Shown here: in pieces, positions 23,321 to 37,284 of the stretch | Layout: each line of letters starts with the position of its first letter | Position numbering within the stretch: the stretch's first letter is position 1 | Assembly: GCA_963971575.1 (NCBI GenBank) | Contig: OZ020618.1 | Location: 31,846,731 to 31,910,730, forward strand | DNA: 64,000 nucleotides | Reading direction: 5' to 3' | Source of the DNA: Liopterus haemorrhoidalis | Lineage: Eukaryota > Arthropoda > Insecta > Coleoptera > Dytiscidae | Notes under the pieces: generated by a model | Database searches by the model: none | The model's input: the letters and a program-made list of their open reading frames with translations, nothing else | What the model was told of the DNA's origin: nothing | Translations under genes and position numbers: made by a program

Positions 23321-26300
23321 TTCTTAATCAGAAACCAAAATTAGTGTAATGTACTTCTATAACATGTTGCGCTTAACCAGTTTTCAAGTAAAACTTGAAT
23401 TTTGAAAATTCAACTATTTCTTTGCTATTTTCTGTCAATAATATCATAATTCTTGGTCTGAAACCAAAATTAGTGTTATGTCCTTCTAAAACATGTTGCG
23501 CTTAACCAGTTTTAAGCTAAAACGTGAATTTTGAAAATTCAACTATTTCGTTGCTATTTTCTGTCAATAACATCATAATTCTTGGTCAGAAACCAAAATT
23601 AGTGTTATGTACTTCTAAAACATGTTGCGCTTAACCAGTTTTCAAGTTAAACTTGAATTTTGAAAATTCAACTATTTCTTTGCTATTTTCTGTCAATAAC
23701 ATCATAATTCTTGGTCTGAAACCAAAATTAGTGTTATGTCCTTCTAAAACATGTTGCGCTTAACCAGTTTTCAGCTAAAACGTGAATTTTGAAAATTCAA
23801 CTATTTCGTTGCTATTTTCTGTCAATAACATCATAATTCTTGGTCAGAAACCAAAATTAGTGTTATGTTCTTCTAAAACATGTTGCGCTTAACCAGTTTT
23901 CAAGTAAAACTTGAATTTTGAAAATTCAACTATTTCTTTGCTATTTTCTGTCAATAATATCATAATTCTTGGTCAGAAACCAAAATTAGTGTTATGTACT
24001 TCTAAAACATGTTGCGCTTAACCAGTTTTCAAGTAAAACTTGAATTTTGAAAATTCAACTATTTCTTTGCTATTTTCTGTCAATAATATCATAATTCTTG
24101 GTCAGAAACCAAAATTAGTGTTATGTACTTCTAAAACATGTTGCGCTTAACCAGCTTTCAAGTAAAACTTGAATAGTGAAAATTCAACTATTTCTTTGCT
24201 ATTTTCTGTCAATAATACCATAATTCTTGGTCAGAAACCAAAATTAGTGTTATGTACTTCTAAAACATGTTGCGCTTAACCAGTTTTGAAGTAAAACTTG
24301 AATTTTGAAAATTCAACTATTTCTTTGCTATTTTCTGTCAATAATATCATAATTCTTGGTCAGAAACCAAAATTAGTGTTATATACTTCTAAAACATGTT
24401 GCGCTTAACCAGTTTTCAAGTAAAACGTGAATTTGGAAAATTCAACTATTTCGTTGCTATTTTCTGTCAATAACATCATAATTCTTGGTCAGAAACCAAA
24501 ATTAGTGTTATGTACTTCTAAAACATGTTGCGCTTAACCAGTTTTCAAGTAAAACTTGAATTTTGAAAATTCAACTATTTCTTTGCTATTTTCTGTCAAT
24601 AATATCATAATTCTTGGTCAGAAACCAAAATTAGTGTAATGTACTTCTATAACATGTTGCGCTTAACCAGTTTTAGAGTAAAACTTGAATTTTGAAAATT
24701 CAACTATTTCTTTGCTATTTTCTGTCAATAATATCATAATTCTTGGTCTGAAACCAAAATTAGTGTTATGTCCTTCTAAAACATGTTGCGCTTAACCAGT
24801 TTTCAGCTAAAACGTGAATTTTGAAAATTCAACTATTTCGTTGCTATTTTCTGTCAATAACATCATAATTCTTGGTCAGAAACCAAAATTAGTGTTATGT
24901 ACTTCTAAAACATGTTGCGCTTAACCAGTTTTCAGCTAAAACGTGAATTTTGAAAATTCAACTATTTCGTTGCTATTTTCTGTCAATAATATCATAATTC
25001 TTGGTCAGAAACCAAAATTAGTGTTATGTACTTCTAAAACATGTTGCGCTTAACCAGTTTTCAAGTAAAACTTGAATTTTGAAAATTCAACTATTTCTTT
25101 GCTATTTTCTGTCAATAATATCATAATTCTTGGTCAGAAACCAAAATTAGTGTTATGTACTTCTATAACATGTTGCGCTTAACCAGTTTTCAAGTTAAAC
25201 TTGAATTTTGAAAATTCAACTATTTCTTTGCTATTTTCTGTCAATAATATCATAATTCTTGGTCAGAAACCAAAATTAGTGTTATGTACTTCTAAAACAT
25301 GTTGCGCTTAACCAGTTTTCAAGTAAAACGTGAATTTTGGAAAATTCAACTATTTCGTTGCTATTTTCTGTCAATAACATCATAATTCTTGGTCAGAAAC
25401 CAAAATTAGTGTTATGTACTTCTAAAACATGTTGCGCTTAACCAGTTTTCAAGTAAAACTTGAATTTTGAAAATTCAACTATTTCTTTGCTATTTTCTGT
25501 CAATAATATCATAATTCTTGGTCAGAAACCAAAATTAGTGTTATATACTTCTAAAACATGTTGCGCTTAACCAGTTTTCAAGTAAAACGTGAATTTGGAA
25601 AATTCAACTATTTCGTTGCTATTTTCTGTCAATAACATCATAATTCTTGGTCAGAAACCAAAATTAGTGTTATGTACTTCTAAAACATGTTGCGCTTAAC
25701 CAGTTTTCAAGTAAAACTTGAATTTTGAAAATTCAACTATTTCTTTGCTATTTTCTGTCAATAATATCATAATTCTTAATCAGAAACCAAAATTAGTGTA
25801 ATGTACTTCTATAACATGTTGCGCTTAACCAGTTTTCAAGTAAAACTTGAATTTTGAAAATTCAACTATTTCTTTGCTATTTTCTGTCAATAATATCATA
25901 ATTCTTGGTCTGAAACCAAAATTAGTGTTATGTCCTTCTAAAACATGTTGCGCTTAACCAGTTTTCAGCTAAAACGTGAATTTTGAAAATTCAACTATTT
26001 CGTTGCTATTTTCTGTCAATAACATCATAATTCTTGGTCAGAAACCAAAATTAGTGTTATGTACTTCTAAAACATGTTGCGCTTAACCAGTTTTCAAGTT
26101 AAACTTGAATTTTGAAAATTCAACTATTTCTTTGCTATTTTCTGTCAATAACATCATAATTCTTGGTCTGAAACCAAAATTAGTGTTATGTCCTTCTAAA
26201 ACATGTTGCGCTTAACCAGTTTTCAGCTAAAACGTGAATTTTGAAAATTCAACTATTTCGTTGCTATTTTCTGTCAATAACATCATAATTCTTGGTCAGA

Positions 26301-28010
26301 AACCAAAATTAGTGTTATGTTCTTCTAAAACATGTTGCGCTTAACCAGTTTTCAAGTAAAACTTGAATTTTGAAAATTCAACTATTTCTTTGCTATTTTC
26401 TGTCAATAATATCATAATTCTTGGTCAGAAACCAAAATTAGTGTTATGTACTTCTAAAACATGTTGCGCTTAACCAGTTTTCAAGTAAAACTTGAATTTT
26501 GAAAATTCAACTATTTCTTTGCTATTTTCTGTCAATAATATCATAATTCTTGGTCAGAAACCAAAATTAGTGTTATGTACTTCTAAAACATGTTGCGCTT
26601 AACCAGCTTTCAAGTAAAACTTGAATTTTGAAAATTCAACTATTTCTTTGCTATTTTCTGTCAATAATACCATAATTCTTGGTCAGAAACCAAAATTAGT
26701 GTTATGTACTTCTAAAACATGTTGCGCTTAACCAGTTTTGAAGTAAAACTTGAATTTTGAAAATTCAACTATTTCTTTGCTATTTTCTGTCAATAATATC
26801 ATAATTCTTGGTCAGAAACCAAAATTAGTGTTATATACTTCTAAAACATGTTGCGCTTAACCAGTTTTCAAGTAAAACGTGAATTTGGAAAATTCAACTA
26901 TTTCGTTGCTATTTTCTGTCAATAACATCATAATTCTTGGTCAGAAACCAAAATTAGTGTTATGTACTTCTAAAACATGTTGCGCTTAACCAGTTTTCAA
27001 GTAAAACTTGAATTTTGAAAATTCAACTATTTCTTTGCTATTTTCTGTCAATAATATCATAATTCTTGGTCAGAAACCAAAATTAGTGTAATGTACTTCT
27101 ATAACATGTTGCGCTTAACCAGTTTTAGAGTAAAACTTGAATTTTGAAAATTCAACTATTTCTTTGCTATTTTCTGTCAATAATATCATAATTCTTGGTC
27201 TGAAACCAAAATTAGTGTTATGTCCTTCTAAAACATGTTGCGCTTAACCAGTTTTCAGCTAAAACGTGAATTTTGAAAATTCAACTATTTCGTTGCTATT
27301 TTCTGTCAATAACATCATAATTCTTGGTCAGAAACCAAAATTAGTGTTATGTACTTCTAAAACATGTTGCGCTTAACCAGTTTTCAGCTAAAACGTGAAT
27401 TTTGAAAATTCAACTATTTCGTTGCTATTTTCTGTCAATAATATCATAATTCTTGGTCAGAAACCAAAATTAGTGTTATGTACTTCTAAAACATGTTGCG
27501 CTTAACCAGTTTTCAAGTAAAACTTGAATTTTGAAAATTCAACTATTTCTTTGCTATTTTCTGTCAATAATATCATAATTCTTGGTCAGAAACCAAAATT
27601 AGTGTTATGTACTTCTATAACATGTTGCGCTTAACCAGTTTTCAAGTTAAACTTGAATTTTGAAAATTCAACTATTTCTTTGCTATTTTCTGTCAATAAT
27701 ATCATAATTCTTGGTCAGAAACCAAAATTAGTGTTATGTACTTCTAAAACATGTTGCGCTTAACCAGTTTTCAAGTAAAACGTGAATTTTGGAAAATTCA
27801 ACTATTTCGTTGCTATTTTCTGTCAATAACATCATAATTCTTGGTCAGAAACCAAAATTAGTGTTATGTACTTCTAAAACATGTTGCGCTTAACCAGTTT
27901 TCAAGTAAAACTTGAATTTTGAAAATTCAACTATTTCTTTGCTATTTTCTGTCAATAATATCATAATTCTTGGTCAGAAACCAAAATTAGTGTTATGTAC
28001 TTCTAAAACA
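23110..28010 (+). repeat. Tandem 19-monomer duplication, offset 2452 bp
   Basis: The taatcag marker occurs at 23326 and 25778, D at 24288 and 26740, and ttttagag at about 24670 and 27122, all 2452 bp apart. Two copies of about 2.45 kb lie side by side with the joint near 25,550. The second copy lacks tgaatagtg (24171), which is therefore private to the first copy and to its 11744-offset descendant. Confidence 0.75.
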
Positions 28011-31000
28011 TGTTGCGCTTAACCAGTTTTCAAGTAAAACGTGAATTTGGAAAATTCAACTATTTCGTTGCTATTTTCTGTCAATAACATCATAATTCTT
28101 GGTCAGAAACCAAAATTAGTGTTATGTACTTCTAAAACATGTTGCGCTTAACCAGTTTTCAAGTAATACTTGAATTTTGAAAATTCAACTATTTCTTTGC
28201 TATTTTCTGTCAATAATATCATAATTCTTGGTCAGAAACCAAAATTAGTGTTATGTACTTCTATAACATGTTGCGCTTAACCAGTTTTCAAGTAAAACTT
28301 GAATTTTGAAAATTCAACTATTTCTTTGCTATTTTCTGTCAATAATATCATAATTCTTGGTCAGAAACCAAAATTAGTGTTATGTACTTCTAAAACATGT
28401 TGCGCTTAACCAGTTTTCAAGTAAAACGTGAATTTTGGAAAATTCAACTATTTCGTTGCTATTTTCTGTCAATAACATCATAATTCTTGGTCAGAAACCA
28501 AAATTAGTGTTATGTACTTCTAAAACATGTTGCGCTTAACCAGTTTTCAAGTAAAACTTGAATTTTGAAAATTCAACTATTTCTTCGCTATTTTCTGTCA
28601 ATAATATCATAATTCTTGGTCAGAAACCAAAATTAGTGTTATGTACTTCTAAAACATGTTGCGCTTAACCAGTTTTCAAGTAAAACTTGAATTTTGAAAA
28701 TTCAACTATTTCTTTGCTATTTTCTGTCAATAATATCATAATTCTTGGTCAGAAACCAAAATTAGTGTTATGTACTTCTATAACATGTTGCGCTTAACCA
28801 GTTTTCAAGTTAAACTTGAATTTTGAAAATTCAACTATTTCTTTGCTATTTTCTGTCAATAATATCATAATTCTTGGTCAGAAACCAAAATTAGTGTTAT
28901 GTACTTCTTAAACATGTTGCGCTTAACCAGTTTTCAAGTAAAACGTGAATTTTGGAAAATTCAACTATTTCGTTGCTATTTTCTGTCAATAACATCATAA
29001 TTCTTGGTCAGAAACCAAAATTAGTGTTATGTACTTCTAAAACATGTTGCGCTTAACCAGTTTTCAAGTAAAACTTGAATTTTGAAAATTCAACTATTTC
29101 TTTGCTATTTTCTGTCAATAATATCATAATTCTTGGTCAGGAACCAAAATTAGTGTTATGTACTTCTAAAACATGTTGCGCTTAACCAGTTTTCAAGTAA
29201 AACTTGAATTTTGAAAATTCAACTATTTCTTTGCTATTTTCTGTCAATAATATCATAATTCTTGGTCAGAAACCAAAATTAGTGTTATGTACTTCTAAAA
29301 CATGTTGCGCTTAACCAGTTTTCAAGTTAAACTTGAATTTTGAAAATTCAACTATTTCTTTGCTATTTTCTGTCAATAACATCATAATTCTTGGTCTGAA
29401 ACCAAAATTAGTGTTATGTCCTTCTAAAACATGTTTCGCTTAACCAGTTTTCAGCTAAAACGTGAATTTTGAAAATTCAACTATTTCGTTGCTATTTTCT
29501 GTCAATAACATCATAATTCTTGGTCAGAAACCAAAATTAGTGTTATGTATTTCTTAAACATGTTGCGCTTAACCAGTTTTCAAGTAAAACTTGAATTTTG
29601 AAAATTCAACTATTTCTTTGCTATTTTCTGTCAATAATATCATAATTCTTGGTCAGAAACCAAAATTAGTGTTATGTACTTCTAAAACATGTTGCGCTTA
29701 ACCAGTTTTCAAGTAAAACTTGAATTTTGAAAATTCAACTATTTCTTTGCTATTTTCTGTCAATAATATCATAATTCTTTGTCAGAAACCAAAATTAGTG
29801 TTATGTACTTCCAAAACATGTTGCGCTTAACCAGTTTTCAAGTAAAACTTGAATTTTGAAAATTCAACTATTTCTTTGCTATTTTCTGTCAATAATATCA
29901 TAATTCTTGGTCAGAAACCAAAATTAGTGTTATGTACTTCTAAAACATGTTGCGCTTAACCAGTTTTCAAGTAAAACTTGAATTTTGAAAATTCAACTAT
30001 TTCTTTGCTATTTTCTGTCAATAATACCATAATTCTTGGTCAGAAACCAAAATTAGTGTTATGTACTTCTAAAACATGTTGCGCTTAACCAGTTTTGAAG
30101 TAAAACTTGAATTTTGAAAATTCAACTATTTCTTTGCTATTTTCTGTCAATAATATCATAATTCTTGGTCAGAAACCAAAATTAGTGTTATATACTTCTA
30201 AAACATGTTGCGCTTAACCAGTTTTCAAGTAAAACGTGAATTTGGAAAATTCAACTATTTCGTTGCTATTTTCTGTCAATAACATCATAATTCTTGGTCA
30301 GAAACCAAAATTAGTGTTATGTACTTCTAAAACATGTTGCGCTTAACCAGTTTTCAAGTAAAACTTGAATTTTGAAAATTCAACTATTTCTTTGCTATTT
30401 TCTGTCAATAATATCATAATTCTTGGTCAGAAACCAAAATTAGTGTAATGTACTTCTATAACATGTTGCGCTTAACCAGTTTTCAAGTAAAACTTGAATT
30501 TTGAAAATTCAACTATTTCTTTGCTATTTTCTGTCAATAATATCATAATTCTTGGTCTGAAACCAAAATTAGTGTTATGTCCTTCTAAAACATGTTGCGC
30601 TTAACCAGTTTTCAGCTAAAACATGAATTTTGAAAATTCAACTATTTCGTTGCTATTTTCTGTCAATAACATCATAATTCTTGGTCAGAAACCAAAATTA
30701 GTGTTATGTACTTCTAAAACATGTTGCGCTTAACCAGTTTTCAAGTAAAACTTGAATTTTGAAAATTCAACTATTTCTTTGCTATTTTCTGTCAATAATA
30801 TCATAATTCTTGGTCAGAAACCAAAATTAGTGTTATGTACTTCTAAAACATGTTGCGCTTAACCAGTTTTCAAGTAAAACTTGAATTTTGAAAATTCAAC
30901 TATTTCGTTGCTATTTTATTTCATTAACATCATTATTCTTGGTCAGAAACCAAAATTAGTGTTATGTTCTTCTAAAACATGTTGCGCTTAACCAGTTTTC

Positions 31001-31840
31001 AAGTAAAACGTGAATTTGGAAAATTCAACTATTTCGTTGCTATTTTCTGTCAATAACATCATAATTCTTGGTCAGAAACCAAAATTAGTGTTATGTACTT
31101 CTAAAACATGTTGCGCTTAACCAGTTTTCAAGTAAAACTTGAATTTTGAAAATTCAACTATTTCTTTGCTATTTTCTGTCAATAATATCAAAATTCTTGG
31201 TCAGAAACCAAAATTAGTGTTATGTACTTCTATAACATGTTGCGCTTAACCAGTTTTCAAGTTAAACTTGAATTTTGAAAATTCAACTATTTCTTTGCTA
31301 TTTTCTGTCAATAATATCATAATTCTTGGTCAGAAACCAAAATTAGTGTTATGTACTTCTAAAATATGTTGCGCTTAACCAGTTTTCAAGTAAAACTTGA
31401 ATTTTGAAAATTCAACTATTTCTTTGCTATTTTCTGTCAATAATACCATAATTCTTGGTCAGAAACCAAAATTAGTGTTATGTACTTCTAAAACATGTTG
31501 CGCTTAACCAGTTTTGAAGTAAAACTTGAATTTTGAAAATTCAACTATTTCTTTGCTATTTTCTGTCAATAATATCATAATTCTTGGTCAGAAACCAAAA
31601 TTAGTGTTATATACTTCTAAAAAATGTTGCGCTTAACCAGTTTTCAAGTAAAACGTGAATTTGGAAAATTCAACTATTTCGTTGCTATTTTCTGTCAATA
31701 ACATCATAATTCTTGGTCAGAAACCAAAATTAGTGTTATGTACTTCTAAAACATGTTGCGCTTAACCAGTTTTCAAGTAAAACTTGAATTTTGAAAATTC
31801 AACTATTTCTTTGCTATTTTCTGTCAATAATATCATAATT
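26591..31840 (+). repeat. Multi-monomer block, copy 2 (offset 8518 from copy 1)
   Basis: Partner of the block at about 18,073-23,320. It lacks tgttgtgctt, tcaaaaacc and cttaaatttt found in copy 1, so those are copy 1 novelties, or losses here. Much of it recurs once more 9292 bp downstream up to about 40,650 (gtaatacttg 28163/37455, ttcttaaac 28905/38197, D 30097/39389, atcaaaattc 31190/40482). That third copy agrees with copy 2 and not copy 1 at the distinguishing bases, which sets the order of events. Confidence 0.78.
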
Positions 31841-31882
31841 CTTGGTCAAAAACCAAAATTAGTGTTATATACTTCTAAAACA
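31754..31882 (+). repeat. Hybrid A/D monomer at a block junction
   Basis: The head is class A (ttttcaagtaaaacttg) but the tail reads ggtcaaaaacc and ttatatac. That tail is otherwise seen only in the class D monomers at about 21,570 and 33,314, whose heads read ttttgaag. The 8518-offset match ends in this monomer. The next long match, at offset 11744, begins by about 32,131. The fusion inside one monomer, in phase, is what an unequal crossover or template switch between satellite copies would leave. Confidence 0.72.
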
Positions 31883-32130
31883 TGTTGCGCTTAACCAGTT
31901 TTCAAGTAAAACGTGAATTTGGAAAATTCAACTATTTCGTTGCTATTTTCTGTCAATAACATCATAATTCTTGGTCAGAAACCAAAATTAGTGTTATGTA
32001 CTTCTAAAACATGTTGCGCTTAACCAGTTTTCAAGTAAAACTTGAATTTTGAAAATTCAACTATTTCTTTGCTATTTTCTGTCAATAATATCATAATTCT
32101 TGGTCAGAAACCAAAATTAGTGTTATGTAC

Positions 32131-35100
32131 TTCTTAAACATGTTGCGCTTAACCAGTTTTCAAGTAAAACGTGAATTTTGGAAAATTCAACTATTTCGTT
32201 GCTATTTTCTGTCAATAACATCATAATTCTTGGTCAGAAACCAAAATTAGTGTTATGTACTTCTAAAACATGTTGCGCTTAACCAGTTTTCAAGTAAAAC
32301 TTGAATTTTGAAAATTCAACTATTTCTTTGCTATTTTCTGTCAATAATATCATAATTCTTGGTCAGGAACCAAAATTAGTGTTATGTACTTCTAAAACAT
32401 GTTGCGCTTAACCAGTTTTCAAGTAAAACTTGAATTTTGAAAATTCAACTATTTCTTTGCTATTTTCTGTCAATAATATCATAATTCTTGGTCAGAAACC
32501 AAAATTAGTGTTATGTACTTCTAAAACATGTTGCGCTTAACCAGTTTTCAAGTTAAACTTGAATTTTGAAAATTCAACTATTTCTTTGCTATTTTCTGTC
32601 AATAACATCATAATTCTTGGTCTGAAACCAAAATTAGTGTTATGTCCTTCTAAAACATGTTTCGCTTAACCAGTTTTCAGCTAAAACGTGAATTTTGAAA
32701 ATTCAACTATTTCGTTGCTATTTTCTGTCAATAACATCATAATTCTTGGTCAGAAACCAAAATTAGTGTTATGTATTTCTTAAACATGTTGCGCTTAACC
32801 AGTTTTCAAGTAAAACTTGAATTTTGAAAATTCAACTATTTCTTTGCTATTTTCTGTCAATAATATCATAATTCTTGGTCAGAAACCAAAATTAGTGTTA
32901 TGTACTTCTAAAACATGTTGTGCTTAACCAGTTTTCAAGTAAAACTTGAATTTTGAAAATTCAACTATTTCTTTGCTATTTTCTGTCAATAATATCATAA
33001 TTCTTTGTCAGAAACCAAAATTAGTGTTATGTACTTCCAAAACATGTTGCGCTTAACCAGTTTTCAAGTAAAACTTGAATTTTGAAAATTCAACTATTTC
33101 TTTGCTATTTTCTGTCAATAATATCATAATTCTTGGTCAGAAACCAAAATTAGTGTTATGTACTTCTAAAACATGTTGCGCTTAACCAGTTTTCAAGTAA
33201 AACTTGAATTTTGAAAATTCAACTATTTCTTTGCTATTTTCTGTCAATAATACCATAATTCTTGGTCAGAAACCAAAATTAGTGTTATGTACTTCTAAAA
33301 CATGTTGCGCTTAACCAGTTTTGAAGTAAAACTTGAATTTTGAAAATTCAACTATTTCTTTGCTATTTTCTGTCAATAATATCATAATTCTTGGTCAAAA
33401 ACCAAAATTAGTGTTATATACTTCTAAAACATGTTGCGCTTAACCAGTTTTCAAGTAAAACGTGAATTTGGAAAATTCAACTATTTCGTTGCTATTTTCT
33501 GTCAATAACATCATAATTCTTGGTCAGAAACCAAAATTAGTGTTATGTACTTCTAAAACATGTTGCGCTTAACCAGTTTTCAAGTAAAACTTAAATTTTG
33601 AAAATTCAACTATTTCTTTGCTATTTTCTGTCAATAATATCATAATTCTTGGTCAGAAACCAAAATTAGTGTAATGTACTTCTATAACATGTTGCGCTTA
33701 ACCAGTTTTCAAGTAAAACTTGAATTTTGAAAATTCAACTATTTCTTTGCTATTTTCTGTCAATAATATCATAATTCTTGGTCTGAAACCAAAATTAGTG
33801 TTATGTCCTTCTAAAACATGTTGCGCTTAACCAGTTTTCAGCTAAAACATGAATTTTGAAAATTCAACTATTTCGTTGCTATTTTCTGTCAATAACATCA
33901 TAATTCTTGGTCAGAAACCAAAATTAGTGTTATGTACTTCTAAAACATGTTGCGCTTAACCAGTTTTCAAGTAAAACTTGAATTTTGAAAATTCAACTAT
34001 TTCTTTGCTATTTTCTGTCAATAATATCATAATTCTTGGTCAGAAACCAAAATTAGTGTTATGTACTTCTAAAACATGTTGCGCTTAACCAGTTTTCAAG
34101 TAAAACTTGAATTTTGAAAATTCAACTATTTCGTTGCTATTTTATTTCATTAACATCATTATTCTTGGTCAGAAACCAAAATTAGTGTTATGTTCTTCTA
34201 AAACATGTTGCGCTTAACCAGTTTTCAAGTAAAACGTGAATTTGGAAAATTCAACTATTTCGTTGCTATTTTCTGTCAATAACATCATAATTCTTGGTCA
34301 GAAACCAAAATTAGTGTTATGTACTTCTAAAACATGTTGCGCTTAACCAGTTTTCAAGTAAAACTTGAATTTTGAAAATTCAACTATTTCTTTGCTATTT
34401 TCTGTCAATAATATCAAAATTCTTGGTCAGAAACCAAAATTAGTGTTATGTACTTCTATAACATGTTGCGCTTAACCAGTTTTCAAGTTAAACTTGAATT
34501 TTGAAAATTCAACTATTTCTTTGCTATTTTCTGTCAATAATATCATAATTCTTGGTCAGAAACCAAAATTAGTGTTATGTACTTCTAAAATATGTTGCGC
34601 TTAACCAGTTTTCAAGTAAAACTTGAATTTTGAAAATTCAACTATTTCTTTGCTATTTTCTGTCAATAATACCATAATTCTTGGTCAGAAACCAAAATTA
34701 GTGTTATGTACTTCTAAAACATGTTGCGCTTAACCAGTTTTGAAGTAAAACTTGAATTTTGAAAATTCAACTATTTCTTTGCTATTTTCTGTCAATAATA
34801 TCATAATTCTTGGTCAGAAACCAAAATTAGTGTTATATACTTCTAAAAAATGTTGCGCTTAACCAGTTTTCAAGTAAAACGTGAATTTGGAAAATTCAAC
34901 TATTTCGTTGCTATTTTCTGTCAATAACATCATAATTCTTGGTCAGAAACCAAAATTAGTGTTATGTACTTCTAAAACATGTTGCGCTTAACCAGTTTTC
35001 AAGTAAAACTTGAATTTTGAAAATTCAACTATTTCTTTGCTATTTTCTGTCAATAATATCATAATTCTTAATCAGAAACCAAAATTAGTGTAATGTACTT

Positions 35101-37284
35101 CTATAACATGTTGCGCTTAACCAGTTTTCAAGTAAAACTTGAATTTTGAAAATTCAACTATTTCTTTGCTATTTTCTGTCAATAATATCATAATTCTTGG
35201 TCTGAAACCAAAATTAGTGTTATGTCCTTCTAAAACATGTTGCGCTTAACCAGTTTTAAGCTAAAACGTGAATTTTGAAAATTCAACTATTTCGTTGCTA
35301 TTTTCTGTCAATAACATCATAATTCTTGGTCAGAAACCAAAATTAGTGTTATGTACTTCTAAAACATGTTGCGCTTAACCAGTTTTCAAGTTAAACTTGA
35401 ATTTTGAAAATTCAACTATTTCTTTGCTATTTTCTGTCAATAACATCATAATTCTTGGTCTGAAACCAAAATTAGTGTTATGTCCTTCTAAAACATGTTG
35501 CGCTTAACCAGTTTTCAGCTAAAACGTGAATTTTGAAAATTCAACTATTTCGTTGCTATTTTCTGTCAATAACATCATAATTCTTGGTCAGAAACCAAAA
35601 TTAGTGTTATGTTCTTCTAAAACATGTTGCGCTTAACCAGTTTTCAAGTAAAACTTGAATTTTGAAAATTCAACTATTTCTTTGCTATTTTCTGTCAATA
35701 ATATCATAATTCTTGGTCAGAAACCAAAATTAGTGTTATGTACTTCTAAAACATGTTGCGCTTAACCAGTTTTCAAGTAAAACTTGAATTTTGAAAATTC
35801 AACTATTTCTTTGCTATTTTCTGTCAATAATATCATAATTCTTGGTCAGAAACCAAAATTAGTGTTATGTACTTCTAAAACATGTTGCGCTTAACCAGCT
35901 TTCAAGTAAAACTTGAATAGTGAAAATTCAACTATTTCTTTGCTATTTTCTGTCAATAATACCATAATTCTTGGTCAGAAACCAAAATTAGTGTTATGTA
36001 CTTCTAAAACATGTTGCGCTTAACCAGTTTTGAAGTAAAACTTGAATTTTGAAAATTCAACTATTTCTTTGCTATTTTCTGTCAATAATATCATAATTCT
36101 TGGTCAGAAACCAAAATTAGTGTTATATACTTCTAAAACATGTTGCGCTTAACCAGTTTTCAAGTAAAACGTGAATTTGGAAAATTCAACTATTTCGTTG
36201 CTATTTTCTGTCAATAACATCATAATTCTTGGTCAGAAACCAAAATTAGTGTTATGTACTTCTAAAACATGTTGCGCTTAACCAGTTTTCAAGTAAAACT
36301 TGAATTTTGAAAATTCAACTATTTCTTTGCTATTTTCTGTCAATAATATCATAATTCTTGGTCAGAAACCAAAATTAGTGTAATGTACTTCTATAACATG
36401 TTGCGCTTAACCAGTTTTAGAGTAAAACTTGAATTTTGAAAATTCAACTATTTCTTTGCTATTTTCTGTCAATAATATCATAATTCTTGGTCTGAAACCA
36501 AAATTAGTGTTATGTCCTTCTAAAACATGTTGCGCTTAACCAGTTTTCAGCTAAAACGTGAATTTTGAAAATTCAACTATTTCGTTGCTATTTTCTGTCA
36601 ATAACATCATAATTCTTGGTCAGAAACCAAAATTAGTGTTATGTACTTCTAAAACATGTTGCGCTTAACCAGTTTTCAGCTAAAACGTGAATTTTGAAAA
36701 TTCAACTATTTCGTTGCTATTTTCTGTCAATAATATCATAATTCTTGGTCAGAAACCAAAATTAGTGTTATGTACTTCTAAAACATGTTGCGCTTAACCA
36801 GTTTTCAAGTAAAACTTGAATTTTGAAAATTCAACTATTTCTTTGCTATTTTCTGTCAATAATATCATAATTCTTGGTCAGAAACCAAAATTAGTGTTAT
36901 GTACTTCTATAACATGTTGCGCTTAACCAGTTTTCAAGTTAAACTTGAATTTTGAAAATTCAACTATTTCTTTGCTATTTTCTGTCAATAATATCATAAT
37001 TCTTGGTCAGAAACCAAAATTAGTGTTATGTACTTCTAAAACATGTTGCGCTTAACCAGTTTTCAAGTAAAACGTGAATTTTGGAAAATTCAACTATTTC
37101 GTTGCTATTTTCTGTCAATAACATCATAATTCTTGGTCAGAAACCAAAATTAGTGTTATGTACTTCTAAAACATGTTGCGCTTAACCAGTTTTCAAGTAA
37201 AACTTGAATTTTGAAAATTCAACTATTTCTTTGCTATTTTCTGTCAATAATATCATAATTCTTGGTCAGAAACCAAAATTAGTG
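32131..37284 (+). repeat. Multi-monomer block copied from about 20,387-25,540 (offset 11744)
   Basis: Markers at exact offset 11744: ttcttaaac 20387/32131, aggaacc 20621/32365, D 21579/33323, 22998/34742 and 24288/36032, tgaatagtg 24171/35915, taatcag 23326/35070. It also shares copy 1 novelties tgttgtgctt, tcaaaaacc and cttaaatttt, so it derives from (or gave rise to) the 20-25 kb stretch rather than its 8518-offset copy. The match is lost at about 25,540/37,284, where ttatatac in one corresponds to ttatgtac in the other. Confidence 0.8.
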
